Positions 1 to 8,549 are shown, numbered from the stretch's first letter. The stretch is DNA of 39,083 nt from an uncultured Eubacteriales bacterium (GCA_900315995.1 ONBF01000016.1:1-39083); one strand, 5' to 3'. Notes: a model not told the origin generated them from the sequence alone. Translations and numbers: made by a program.

Positions 1-45
1 TTATTGTTTTTTGCTTTGTTTTCCAAAACCGTTTCAAGAGACGTG

Positions 46-133
46 TCGATTGAAATCGAACTTTTGAGCTTATAATTAATTTTCTGATTTATCCTCTCCG
101 GAAAATTTTTGTATGTAAAACGCGTGAAACATT
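46..133. repeat. Diverged 88-bp direct repeat, copy 1
   Basis: It aligns without gaps to 776-863 at about 60 of 88 positions by eye. Conservation is strongest at the right end (CGCGTGAAACATT identical in both) and in the middle (CTCC-GAAAATTTT), and poor between. The ungapped equal length argues for a common origin, but AT-richness inflates the match. Confidence 0.45.
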
Positions 134-775
134 AAAGTACTTGGTATGATAATTGTTTTTATGATTAACATAGTTTATTTGCGACTTTATAAAGTCAAAA
201 AAGGCGACTTAAAAATTTTGCGGTCGCTTAAAATAAACAGAAAAATATTTGGTCGTTTATATTGTAAAAACGATTACACTTTCTTAAAAGAAAGGTAACA
301 AAAGAAAATTACGGAGTTTTTATGTCACGTTTAATATATCGCGCTATTTTCAGCATTTCTCAAATAAAGATACTATCATATTCGATGTGAAGATAATTTC
401 TTTTGCGCCCACTGTCAACGAACGCGCTTTTTCAAACTCGTATATGTGTGTATGCGCTCGCATTAAGCAAATGTAAATCGAAAATACACGTTGGTGGCGA
501 AATGATAAAAAGCGTCGCGGTATTACATAATACGACGTTCTCTGACGTTATTTATCCGTTATTATTCAAATAGTATTATTAATGTTTGCAAAATTGCAGA
601 TGATTATAAAGACAAACATAATAAACCGAAGATTCGATAATTTTTGGGAAGTCTTGTTTTTCGGTGCGAAGAAAGCATATATCGTATGTTGACGCCGAAC
701 TGAAATTAATTTACCGATTGTTGAAATGATTATTGTGTATTTGAAAACAACCGAGATTATCATTAAGTAAAAGTT

Positions 776-863
776 TCGATTTATATCGGAGTTTTGAATA
801 GGTTTTGAAAACGTCGGTTTCTCTTCTCCTGAAAATTTTCAGCCGTGAAACGCGTGAAACATT
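776..863. repeat. Diverged 88-bp direct repeat, copy 2
   Basis: This is the partner of 46-133, with the identical 13-base right end CGCGTGAAACATT. It sits only 13 bp before the terminator hairpin at 877-904, which would suit the 3' part of a short transcript. No clear promoter was found in front of it. Confidence 0.45.
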
Positions 864-876
864 TTGTGTGATATTA

Positions 877-904
877 AAAAAGCGTCAACTTTACGATGCT
901 TTTT
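877..904. terminator. Two-way intrinsic terminator
   Basis: A 10-bp stem AAAAAGCGTC / GATGCTTTTT (one G-T pair) closes an 8-base loop. A T-run ends the stem on the plus strand, and the matching A-run gives a T-run on the minus strand. It would insulate cvpA from whatever lies upstream. Confidence 0.6.
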
Positions 905-968
905 ATATCAATATAGAATAAACTCAAACGTATTTTGTTTTCGTTGAGTTATAAGTGCAATATTAGAG

Positions 969-997
969 TTGACGGCGTGAACGTATTCAATTATAAT
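969..997 (+). promoter_or_regulatory. cvpA promoter
   Basis: TTGACG (969-974), a 17-bp spacer and TATAAT (992-997) form a near-consensus vegetative sigma-A promoter 50 bp before the cvpA start. Confidence 0.7.
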
Positions 998-1046
998 AAT
1001 TTCGAGAAATGGGGTAGATGTTTAGCCGTCAAGGAGTTGTCCGCCA

Positions 1047-1775
1047 ATGGGAATTTTTTTAGTGATAATTCTTCTTGTATATACTTTTCTCGGTATGCAA
1101 CGAGGCTTCATAGTAAGTCTCTTTGATTTTTGCAAATACATCGCGGCATTTATTTTGACTATCATACTGTATAAAGTTTTCGCAAGAATCGTTTGCGATA
1201 TAATCGTTATCGACGGATTACCGCTCGATCAGCACTTTATTAAAATTGTTCGGGAAAAACTCGAATCGTTAGGAGGATTGTTTACGGCGGCACCCGACGG
1301 ATATAATACGGAGAACGTGGCGGCGGGATTAAAAGACGCGGGGATTCCGACTTTTTTTGCAAATATTTTGAATCCGATTATTGTAAACGCTCTGTCGGGA
1401 CTGGAAACGGGAATATCGAATATAGTCGCAACGTTTGTGGTAAATACGACAATATATATACTTTCGTTTATTTTGTTATTCATAATATTGGTAGTGGCGT
1501 GTATAACAATAGGCAATATTTTATCGGAAGACATAAATAAAAACAAATATACGGCTACGGTTGATAAAACGCTCGGTACGGCGTTTGGGTTCGTTCACGG
1601 ATTGTGCGTAATATGGCTTGCGCTTGCGTTTATCGGATTTACAAGCGGCATATTGCCGTTTCTTCAAGGGTGGGTAGACGATTCGGGACTTGCGACTTTT
1701 TTACAAAACAACAATCTTATTTTGCTTATCATAAAAGGAACGTTCAACATAAATTCAATGCTCGGTTTATCTTAG
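1047..1775 (+). CDS. cvpA: CvpA family membrane protein
   Basis: This 242-residue integral membrane protein opens with a hydrophobic segment followed by the CvpA-like start (residues 1-40, with the sequence GMQRGFI after the first helix). Further strongly hydrophobic stretches lie at about residues 128-155 and 183-205, and a polar loop fills 60-105. The family is named for colicin V production; its wider role is envelope-related and unclear. The start has AAGGAG at 1030-1035 and the promoter at 969-997. The gene appears to be transcribed alone: a short terminator overlaps its stop codon, and a small gene converges on it from the right. The family call is good; the function is inferred only from the family. 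Confidence 0.8.
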   Translation: MGIFLVIILLVYTFLGMQRGFIVSLFDFCKYIAAFILTIILYKVFARIVCDIIVIDGLPLDQHFIKIVREKLESLGGLFTAAPDGYNTENVAAGLKDAGIPTFFANILNPIIVNALSGLETGISNIVATFVVNTTIYILSFILLFIILVVACITIGNILSEDINKNKYTATVDKTLGTAFGFVHGLCVIWLALAFIGFTSGILPFLQGWVDDSGLATFLQNNNLILLIIKGTFNINSMLGLS

Positions 1776-1786
1776 CCGAGTTTTTT
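1761..1786 (+). terminator. cvpA terminator overlapping the stop codon
   Basis: The stem CTCGG (1761-1765) / CCGAG (1776-1780) is followed by six Ts. The TAG stop of cvpA lies inside the loop. The stem is only 5 bp, so strength is uncertain. Confidence 0.5.
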
Positions 1787-1943
1787 AACGATAGTCTTTC
1801 TGAAATTTTGTAATATTTCCGTTACACGACGGGCAAATTACGGAATTTTTTTTACAGTTTTCACAAAACGTTTTTCCGCAGTCTGTACAGTATGAAAAAT
1901 CTGCGTTTTCTATCGTTTTTCCGCATACGGTGCACTTAAACAT
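1785..1943 (-). CDS. Small zinc-ribbon protein
   Basis: This 52-residue frame starts with ATG at 1943 behind a good Shine-Dalgarno (AAGGAG, read on the minus strand). It contains four CxxC pairs: C4-C7, C19-C22, C27-C30 and C37-C40. That is enough for two zinc ribbons or one treble-clef-like fold. The sequence resembles the short 'zinc-ribbon' proteins common in Firmicutes, which have no settled role. The gene ends only 9 bp from the convergent cvpA stop and diverges from murB with 48 bp between them. It is shorter than most gene-finder cutoffs. I am fairly sure it is real because of the cysteine spacing and the ribosome site. Confidence 0.75.
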   Translation of the reverse strand: MFKCTVCGKTIENADFSYCTDCGKTFCENCKKNSVICPSCNGNITKFQKDYR

Positions 1944-1991
1944 AAATTTCTCCTTATTCTAAGTTTACGTTACTATACGTAAAATATTCGT

Positions 1992-2933
1992 ATGACGGAT
2001 ATTAAAAGATTACTCGGTTATACGGGGATAGAAAGACGTTTTGACGTAAAACTTTCGACTTTCACAACGGCAAAAACGGGTGGGACGTGCAATGTTTTGT
2101 ACTATCCGAAAACGTTGGACGAACTCGAAGCGTTAACGTTTGCAATCAATTTGAATAAAACACAATATCTTTTGGGGCGCGGCAGTAACGTACTTGCGTC
2201 GGACAACGGCGTAAGTGTTGCCGTAACTACGCTTAAATTCAATAAAATAACCGTTTTGGGCGAACGTATAATCTCGGAAGCCGGCGCGCTTATTAAAAAC
2301 GTTGCGGAAATTGCCGAAAAACACGGACTTTCGGGGCTTGAAGCACTTTCGGGAATACCGGGAACCGTAGGCGGTGCGGTAGTTACGAACGCCGGTGCGT
2401 TCGGCGTTGAAATGTGCGACGTGTTAGAATCGATAACTGTTTTGGATTGCGGAAAAATCAAGCGTATACCGCTCAAAAATATAAAATTCGCATACAGAAC
2501 GAGTATTGTGAAGAACTCGAAAAGTATGATAGTTATCGAAGTCGTTTTCAAATTGAAAAAAGAAGACATTAACGTTATCGGGAATAAGATGCGGGAGTAC
2601 AAGGAAAGACGGCTCGAAACGCAGCCGAGCGGCGCAAGCGTGGGCAGTATTTTTCTGAAAACCGACGACGGAATCCCCGCCGCGAAACTTATCGAAGGCG
2701 CGGGGCTTAAAGGGCTTAGCTTAAACGGAGCGACGGTCAGTGAAAAGCATTGTAATTTCATAATCAATAATTCTCGCGCAACCACAAAAGATTATGTTAA
2801 TCTTATTGATATTATAAGGCAAAAAGTGTATAATCGGTATATGACGTTATTGAAAACGGAAACAGTGTATTTTGGAGTAGATGATGAAAATTCTCGCCGA
2901 TTATCATACGCATACGACTTACAGCCACGGTAA
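1992..2933 (+). CDS. murB: UDP-N-acetylenolpyruvoylglucosamine reductase MurB
   Basis: MurB reduces UDP-GlcNAc-enolpyruvate to UDP-MurNAc with NADPH and FAD, the second committed step of peptidoglycan precursor synthesis in the cytoplasm. The FAD-binding domain shows GRGSNVL (62-68) and SGIPGTVGG (120-128). Catalytic residues expected in the family are present: the arginine of YRTS (R169), the serine of GSIF (S219) and a glutamate near the C-terminus (E290). The family would normally end near residue 298; here about 15 extra residues run on and overlap the next gene by 50 nt. No clear Shine-Dalgarno precedes the ATG, but the family N-terminus (LSTFTTAKTGG) supports this start. Confidence 0.93.
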   Translation: MTDIKRLLGYTGIERRFDVKLSTFTTAKTGGTCNVLYYPKTLDELEALTFAINLNKTQYLLGRGSNVLASDNGVSVAVTTLKFNKITVLGERIISEAGALIKNVAEIAEKHGLSGLEALSGIPGTVGGAVVTNAGAFGVEMCDVLESITVLDCGKIKRIPLKNIKFAYRTSIVKNSKSMIVIEVVFKLKKEDINVIGNKMREYKERRLETQPSGASVGSIFLKTDDGIPAAKLIEGAGLKGLSLNGATVSEKHCNFIINNSRATTKDYVNLIDIIRQKVYNRYMTLLKTETVYFGVDDENSRRLSYAYDLQPR

Positions 2934-3633
2934 AAACTCCGTGTTCGAAAACGCGACGGCGGCAAAACGTATGGGGCTCAAAGAAATTGCGATAACCGAT
3001 CACGGATTCAATCATTTTACTTACGGAATCAAACGAAAATACGTTGAAAGCATAAAGCGGGATGTAACGAAAGCCGAAGACGACGCGCTAAGAGTATATT
3101 TCGGAATAGAGGCGAATTTTACGGGGATAGACGCAAGTATCGATCTTAGAAAGGACGAAATCGAAATGTTCGATCTCATTATAGTCGGATACCATAAAGC
3201 AGTGACCGCAGAATCGTTTAAGAGTACAAGAAAATTTATTTGGCGTAACAATATTTCCAAAATTTTCAGACCGTCGAAAGCACTTGTTAAAATGAATACC
3301 GAGATAGTGACGAAAGTACTCAGAAAGTATCCCGTAGATATTTTTTCGCATCCGTGTCTTACGATGAAGGTCGATATGAAAGAAGTCGCCGAAGTCGCGG
3401 CGGAAGTCGGAACGTATATTGAACTTAACGGTAAACGGGAGAGTATGACGGACGAAGAAGTCGAAAAGGTACTCGAAACAAACGCTGTGTTTATCATAAA
3501 TTCGGACGCACACTCGAAAGAACGTATAGGAGAAGTGAGTATTCCGATGGCGCAGGCGGAAAGGGTGGGTATACCCGTCGAACGCATTGCAAACGTCGGT
3601 AGACTTCCCGTATTCAAAAGGATAAAGAGATGA
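2884..3633 (+). CDS. PHP-domain metal-dependent phosphoesterase
   Basis: This 249-residue protein has the PHP signature: YHTHTTYSHG at the start (two metal-binding histidines), ITDHG near residue 39, a central H (SHPC) and SDAH near the C-terminus. The family covers histidinol phosphatases and other metal-dependent phosphoesterases, so the substrate cannot be told. There are two ATGs in tandem (2881 and 2884). The GGAG at 2874-2877 is better spaced for the second, which I use. It overlaps the end of murB by 50 nt, and its stop overlaps the whiA start (ATGA), so translation is probably coupled. It occupies the place where many Firmicutes carry rapZ and yvcK. Confidence 0.85.
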   Translation: MKILADYHTHTTYSHGKNSVFENATAAKRMGLKEIAITDHGFNHFTYGIKRKYVESIKRDVTKAEDDALRVYFGIEANFTGIDASIDLRKDEIEMFDLIIVGYHKAVTAESFKSTRKFIWRNNISKIFRPSKALVKMNTEIVTKVLRKYPVDIFSHPCLTMKVDMKEVAEVAAEVGTYIELNGKRESMTDEEVEKVLETNAVFIINSDAHSKERIGEVSIPMAQAERVGIPVERIANVGRLPVFKRIKR

Positions 3634-4565
3634 CTTTCAACGATTCGGTAAAGACCGAAATTATCAATAACTTAACTCTCAACGAGCAGGAACGCGACGC
3701 GTTTGTTACGGCGGTTTTGCGCGCGGGGAATATAAGCGTTGATAGGGGACGCTTATCCGTTGAAATACCTGCGGACGTTGCGGATGTCGCATTGTATGTC
3801 GTTTCCGTATTGAAAGACGTCGGAATCGACGCCGAAATCGAAATAAAGAATAACGAACAGGGCGCGAAAAGATACGTGTGCGTTTCGTCGGCGGCGCGGA
3901 TACTCGATAAGTATAAAGTACTCGGTACAGACGGAAAAAACGTAGTTAAACTTTACAGCGGTATGGAAAACGCGGAGACGGACGAACAGAGTCGTGCGTA
4001 TATTATCGGGTACTTTTTGATAGCGGGTACGGTAAGTATTCCGAGTTTTGAATTAACGAGCAGTAAAAACGGCTATAAACTCGAAATTCCCGTCGTATCC
4101 GAAGACGTTGCCGAACAGTTGAAAGACGCTATGGAGAAACGGGGCGTTGATATTAAAATGTCGGAACGAAGAAATCTTCCGTGTCTTACGATAAGAGACG
4201 CGCAAAGCATAGCCGATTTTCTTTCCGTTACGGGTGCAAACGACGCAGTGTTCGAACTTCAAAACGTGTCTATTATGAAAGACACGAAAAATCAGTTGAA
4301 CAGAGTGAATAATTGCAGTATCGCCAATATGAACAAGACGGCTACCGCAAGCGCAAATCAAAGGGATGCAATAAACAAGATAATCGAATTAAAAGGACTT
4401 GATTATCTCGGCGAACAGTTAAAAGAAATAGCGCAATTAAGACTTGACAACCCGTTTGCGACGCTTGATGAACTCGCAAAACTTTCGACAACGCCTATAA
4501 GCAAAAGCGGTATTAAACACAGATTAAACAAGATAGTCGAGATATCGGACGATTTAAGAGAATAA
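3630..4565 (+). CDS. whiA: Sporulation/division regulator WhiA
   Basis: This 311-residue WhiA-like protein has an N-terminal LAGLIDADG-derived region (residues 1-210, starting MTFNDSVKTEI) and a C-terminal helix-turn-helix (about 225-305). The family hallmark RVNNCSIANMNKT lies at about 226-238. The HTH-like end contains the repeated motif LDELAKLSTTPISKSGIKHRLNKI. WhiA is a DNA-binding protein required for sporulation in Streptomyces and linked to chromosome segregation and division in Bacillus. The gene starts inside the stop of the PHP gene and is followed 44 bp later by the HPr/Crh-like gene, the same whiA-crh order as in Bacillus. Confidence 0.93.
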   Translation: MTFNDSVKTEIINNLTLNEQERDAFVTAVLRAGNISVDRGRLSVEIPADVADVALYVVSVLKDVGIDAEIEIKNNEQGAKRYVCVSSAARILDKYKVLGTDGKNVVKLYSGMENAETDEQSRAYIIGYFLIAGTVSIPSFELTSSKNGYKLEIPVVSEDVAEQLKDAMEKRGVDIKMSERRNLPCLTIRDAQSIADFLSVTGANDAVFELQNVSIMKDTKNQLNRVNNCSIANMNKTATASANQRDAINKIIELKGLDYLGEQLKEIAQLRLDNPFATLDELAKLSTTPISKSGIKHRLNKIVEISDDLRE

Positions 4566-4609
4566 TCCGATTTGCGACGGTCTTATAAAGATAAAAAGGG
4601 GAAAGGAAA

Positions 4610-4852
4610 ATGATTGTCAAAAAAACAACGCTCAATATCGAAAGATTGGGAAGCAGTGAAGCAAGCGTATTTGCGGAAGCTGCAAATAAGTACGCATGCG
4701 ACATTATGCTTGTCAACGGGACGAAGAAAGCGAACGGTAAGAGCATTATCGGTATGCTGTCGTTGACGCTCAAACGCGGAGATCCGTTCATAATTTCTTT
4801 CGACGGCGTAGGTGAAAAAGAAGCGGCGAACGAATTGCTTGCTTTGCTTTGA
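4610..4852 (+). CDS. HPr/Crh-like protein lacking the phosphorylatable His15
   Basis: This 80-residue HPr-fold protein has a conserved C-terminal half. The region around the regulatory serine reads NGKSIIGMLSL (S45, equivalent to Ser46 of Bacillus HPr). The active-site loop that is normally LHARPAT reads LGSSEAS: His15 is replaced by G14, Arg17 by S16 and Pro18 by E17. It therefore cannot accept a phosphate from enzyme I but could still be a substrate for HPr kinase, as for Bacillus Crh. A strong ribosome site (GGGGAAAGGA) precedes it. Its place behind whiA matches the Bacillus crh position. A regulatory role in carbon control is inferred. Confidence 0.85.
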   Translation: MIVKKTTLNIERLGSSEASVFAEAANKYACDIMLVNGTKKANGKSIIGMLSLTLKRGDPFIISFDGVGEKEAANELLALL

Positions 4853-4907
4853 TTGAAAAAGGCAAGCGTAACGTGATTATCTCGCAATTTATGGTAAGGG
4901 AGTGGTT

Positions 4908-7900
4908 ATGAATCCTTTCGTGCATTTACATGTTCATACCGAATACAGTTTGCTTGACGGAGCGGCGCGGATAAAAAAACTTTTCAAAGAGTGTGAAAAG
5001 TTAGGTATGCCCGCCGTCGCGATAACCGACCACGGCGTTATGTACGGCGTGGGCGAATTTATACAAGCGGCAAAGAGTTTGAAAACGTCGGTAAAGCCCA
5101 TTATCGGTTGCGAAGTGTATATTACGGACGATAGGTTTAAGCGCGAAGGCAAAATGGGTGAAAGCAATCACCTTATATTGCTTGCCAAAGACTTAAACGG
5201 ATATAAAAATCTTATTAAACTCGATACGTTCGCTTTTACCGAAGGGTTTTATTATAAACCGAGAATCGACTTTGAACTCTTGAAACAATATCACGAAGGA
5301 CTTGTCTGTTTATCCGCGTGCCTTGCGGGTGAAGTGCCGAGAGCAATACTTGGGGGGAATATCGAAGAAGCCAAAAGAATTGCGAAAAAATATAAAGATT
5401 TATTCGGCGACGATTATTACATAGAAATTCAGGATCATCATTTGCAAGAAGACAAGATAGTTGTTCCCGCGCTCGTGAAAATTGCCGACGAACTCGGTAT
5501 AGAGATAGTGGCGACCAACGATGTGCATTATATAAATAAAGAAGACAGCGAAATGCAACGCGTATTAAACTGCGTCGCTACGGGTAAAAAGATTGACGAA
5601 CCGAACGATATGCAGATGGAGACGGACGAGTTTTACTTGAAGTCATACGAAGAGATGGACGAGTTGTTCCCGAGTTTTACGCGCGCGCTTGACAACACAC
5701 TCGTAATTGCGAACAAATGCAACGTCGTTATGCCGCCTAAACCGCGACTTATCCCCGACTACAAACCCGAGGGTATGACGGCGGAACAATTTTTGAGAAA
5801 ACTTGCGGAAGACGGATTAAAGAAACGGTATCACGAAATAACGCCGACTATACGCGAGCGTGCCGATTACGAATTGGGCGTAATAGAGAGTATGCACTTC
5901 GTCGAGTACTATTTGATAGTTTGGGACTTTATAAATTGGGCGAGAGAACACGATATACCAGTGGGACCGGGGCGCGGAAGCGGCGTCGGGAGTATAGTTG
6001 CATATGCAATAGGTATTACTGACGTCGAGCCGCTTCAATACGGACTTATATTTGAAAGATTCTTAAACCCCGAACGTAACACGATGCCCGACTTCGATAT
6101 TGATTTTTGTTGCGAACGTCGCGGAGAAGTTATCGAGTATGTAACGAACAAATACGGCAAAGATAAAGTATCGCAAATAATAACGTTCGGAACGATGGCG
6201 GCAAAGAACGCCGTTCGCGACGTAGGACGCGTATTTAATATTCCGTACGGTGAAGTTGACGCGATTACGAAAGTAATGCCGAAGATGATAGGTAAAACGA
6301 CTCTTCCGCAAATGCTCGGTAAAGAGAAAACGAAAGACGACGACGGTAACGAAATCGACAACAGTCAGCCCGACCTTATCGATATGTACAACAACAACGA
6401 AACGGCTAAGCGAATTATCGATATGGCTATTAAAGTCGAGGGGACGCCGAGAAACCCGGGCAAGCACGCCGCGGGCGTGGTTATTTGTAAAGATCCGATT
6501 TACGATCACGTACCGCTGCAAAAAAACAGTGACGGAGATATAACTACGCAGTACAATATGATATTGGTCGAGGAATTCGGGCTTCTCAAAATGGACTTTT
6601 TGGGACTTGTGACTTTGACCGACATCAAGAAAGCGATAACGTACGTTAAAGAAGATTACGGCGTGGAGACGGATTTTCATAAACTCGGATACGCCGACCC
6701 GGAAGTATACAAATTCATTTCAAGCGGCAACACACTTGCGGTTTTTCAGCTCGAATCGGGCGGTATGCAAAAATTTATGAGTGAATTGAAACCCGTAAGT
6801 ATGGAAGAAATTATAGCCGGAATTTCATTATACCGTCCGGGACCTATGAGTTATATTCCCGCGTACGAAGCGGGACGCGCGGACAGAAGCACCATAAAAT
6901 ACGATATTCCGCAACTCAAAAACATTTTGGACGTAACATACGGCTGTATCGTATATCAAGAACAGGTTATGGAGATAGTGAAACAGCTTGCGGGATATAC
7001 GATGGGACGAGCGGACTACGTTCGTAAAATTATGTCCAAAAAGAAGAAAGCCGAAATGTCCAAAGAAAAAGAAGTTTTCTTAACGGGCGTTACCGAAGAC
7101 GGAAAACAAGTCGCGGACGGCGTGCTTAAAAGGGGTATCTCGAAAGAGAGTGCCGAAGATCTTTGGAGACGTATGTCCGAATTTGCAAAATACGCGTTCA
7201 ACAAGTCGCATGCGGCGGCGTATTCCGTATTGTCTTATCAGACGGCGTATCTTAAACGGTACTATCCGTTGCAATATATGACGGCTATTATGAACAACCG
7301 CATCGGCAAGCCCGACGATATTATGAAATATCTTATACATATAAAAGAGCTTGGTTTCAAAGTGCTTCAACCCGATATAAATAAAAGCGTCGCAAGGTTT
7401 AAGACCGAAAACGGTTCCGTTCGTTTCGGTATGGCGGGCATAAAGAACGTGGGTGAAAACGCGGTGGAAGAAATAATCAAGGAGCGAAAGGTAAACGGCG
7501 ATTTCAAAAGTTTCGACGATTTCGTAATGCGTTGCGGTGGAAGTATAGTCAACAGGCGAATGCTCGAAAGTATGATTAAGGGCGGTGTGTTCGACGGTTT
7601 CGGGAAGACGAGAGCTTGTCTTATGAGCGTACTTGAAGAAGTGCTTGACCTTGCCAACAAAGAAAATAAACGTAAGCTTACGGGACAGTTCAGTATGTTC
7701 GACGATTTATTCAAAGACGCAGTGTCAACCGTTAATTATCCTAAAATAAAAGAGTATGACGACAAAGTAAAATACGCTTTTGAAAAAGAAATGCTCGGAG
7801 TATACGTTACGGGACATCCGTTAAAAGAGTACGAAGACGTAATGAAACGATTCAGTGTAAACACTGCGCTGATTAACGCGTCGTGCCTATCGGTCGAAGA

Positions 7901-8462
7901 AGACGGCGAGCAGTCGGACAAAAACGAAGAAGAGAGCGGAACGGACGAAGCGATGTTCAAGGACAGACAGCGCGTCAAAATGGCGGGGCTTATAAGCAAC
8001 GTGGAAAGGAAGACGACGAAAAGCAACAACGTAATGGGCGTTGCGACTTTCGAGGACTTGTACGGAACGATTGAACTCGTTATATTCCCGAAAGATTTTC
8101 AAAGTCTTAAAGAGAAACTTATCAATGACAGCATCGTCGTAATAACGGGCGATCTTCAAATACGCGAAAACGAAAAGCCGAAAATATCCGTAAACGGAAT
8201 AGAGCCTTTGGCGGTTGAAAAGCCGAAAGAAGAAATCAAAGAAGTCGGCAAAGAAGTCGTATACGTGCGCCTTGATTCTCGTGCGGAAACGGATGCGCTT
8301 ATCGAGATACTCGAACGTCACAAGGGAGACAATAAGGCGTTCTGTCAAATAGATAAAAAGTTATATGATACGGGCGTGACGGTCGATATTAACGAAATGC
8401 TTATTTGGGAGCTTATCGGGCGTTTCGGCGAAACTAACGTAAAAAAGCAACGCAAGGGGTAA
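4908..8462 (+). CDS. dnaE: DNA polymerase III subunit alpha DnaE
   Basis: This full-length replicative-type polymerase is 1184 residues long. Order of domains: N-terminal PHP (HLHVHTEYSLLDG near residue 7, ITDHG, EVYI), then the family C polymerase palm with the catalytic PDFDIDF (394-400), fingers with NKSHAAAYSVLSYQTAYLK, a helix-hairpin-helix region, and an OB-fold near 1020-1100 (VERKTTKSNNVMGVATFEDLYG). A GTG at 4902 is in frame, but the Shine-Dalgarno AAGGGAG (4896-4902) lies over it, so the ATG at 4908 is the start. In Firmicutes with PolC, DnaE usually extends RNA primers. It lies between the Crh-like gene and pfkA, a common clostridial order. Confidence 0.96.
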   Translation: MNPFVHLHVHTEYSLLDGAARIKKLFKECEKLGMPAVAITDHGVMYGVGEFIQAAKSLKTSVKPIIGCEVYITDDRFKREGKMGESNHLILLAKDLNGYKNLIKLDTFAFTEGFYYKPRIDFELLKQYHEGLVCLSACLAGEVPRAILGGNIEEAKRIAKKYKDLFGDDYYIEIQDHHLQEDKIVVPALVKIADELGIEIVATNDVHYINKEDSEMQRVLNCVATGKKIDEPNDMQMETDEFYLKSYEEMDELFPSFTRALDNTLVIANKCNVVMPPKPRLIPDYKPEGMTAEQFLRKLAEDGLKKRYHEITPTIRERADYELGVIESMHFVEYYLIVWDFINWAREHDIPVGPGRGSGVGSIVAYAIGITDVEPLQYGLIFERFLNPERNTMPDFDIDFCCERRGEVIEYVTNKYGKDKVSQIITFGTMAAKNAVRDVGRVFNIPYGEVDAITKVMPKMIGKTTLPQMLGKEKTKDDDGNEIDNSQPDLIDMYNNNETAKRIIDMAIKVEGTPRNPGKHAAGVVICKDPIYDHVPLQKNSDGDITTQYNMILVEEFGLLKMDFLGLVTLTDIKKAITYVKEDYGVETDFHKLGYADPEVYKFISSGNTLAVFQLESGGMQKFMSELKPVSMEEIIAGISLYRPGPMSYIPAYEAGRADRSTIKYDIPQLKNILDVTYGCIVYQEQVMEIVKQLAGYTMGRADYVRKIMSKKKKAEMSKEKEVFLTGVTEDGKQVADGVLKRGISKESAEDLWRRMSEFAKYAFNKSHAAAYSVLSYQTAYLKRYYPLQYMTAIMNNRIGKPDDIMKYLIHIKELGFKVLQPDINKSVARFKTENGSVRFGMAGIKNVGENAVEEIIKERKVNGDFKSFDDFVMRCGGSIVNRRMLESMIKGGVFDGFGKTRACLMSVLEEVLDLANKENKRKLTGQFSMFDDLFKDAVSTVNYPKIKEYDDKVKYAFEKEMLGVYVTGHPLKEYEDVMKRFSVNTALINASCLSVEEDGEQSDKNEEESGTDEAMFKDRQRVKMAGLISNVERKTTKSNNVMGVATFEDLYGTIELVIFPKDFQSLKEKLINDSIVVITGDLQIRENEKPKISVNGIEPLAVEKPKEEIKEVGKEVVYVRLDSRAETDALIEILERHKGDNKAFCQIDKKLYDTGVTVDINEMLIWELIGRFGETNVKKQRKG

Positions 8463-8526
8463 AAAAGAGTAGCAAATTTATCAAAACGTTGATATAATAA
8501 TTCAGATAAATCAAGAAAGCCGTTTG

Positions 8527-8549
8527 AAACGCGCGGAAAAACGCGCGGA
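8527..8549 (+). repeat. Tandem 11-bp repeat in the pfkA leader
   Basis: AAACGCGCGGA occurs twice (8527-8537 and 8539-8549) with one base between, a period of 12. The CGCGC and GCGCG parts can also pair as a hairpin. It sits 25 bp before the pfkA start, downstream of a possible -10 (TATAAT at 8493-8498), and could be an operator or an RNA element. Confidence 0.5.

Larger units (their letters stand above)
1..968. other. AT-rich gene-free region
   Basis: I find no convincing gene here. The open frames are short, AT-rich and lack Shine-Dalgarno sequences. What can be seen is a diverged 88-bp direct repeat (46-133 and 776-863), a hairpin at 513-537 (CGTC / GTATTA arms around a short loop) and a two-way terminator at 877-904. 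The region could carry small RNAs or be the decayed end of an upstream locus. Confidence 0.6.

Noticed and set aside
566-763. 65-codon open frame on the minus strand
   Set aside because: AT-rich low-complexity product, no ribosome site and no recognisable motif in a region without other genes.
841-863. CGTGAAAC units as a parS site
   Set aside because: parS needs the full palindrome TGTTTCACGTGAAACA; here only direct half-site-like units occur and no parAB is present.
2102-2785. Long minus-strand open frame opposite murB
   Set aside because: It lies wholly within murB, whose motifs are certain; the antisense product is S/T/L-rich with no domain.
6063-6680. 205-codon minus-strand frame inside dnaE
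   Set aside because: Shadow of the polymerase gene; no start signal and no domain features.
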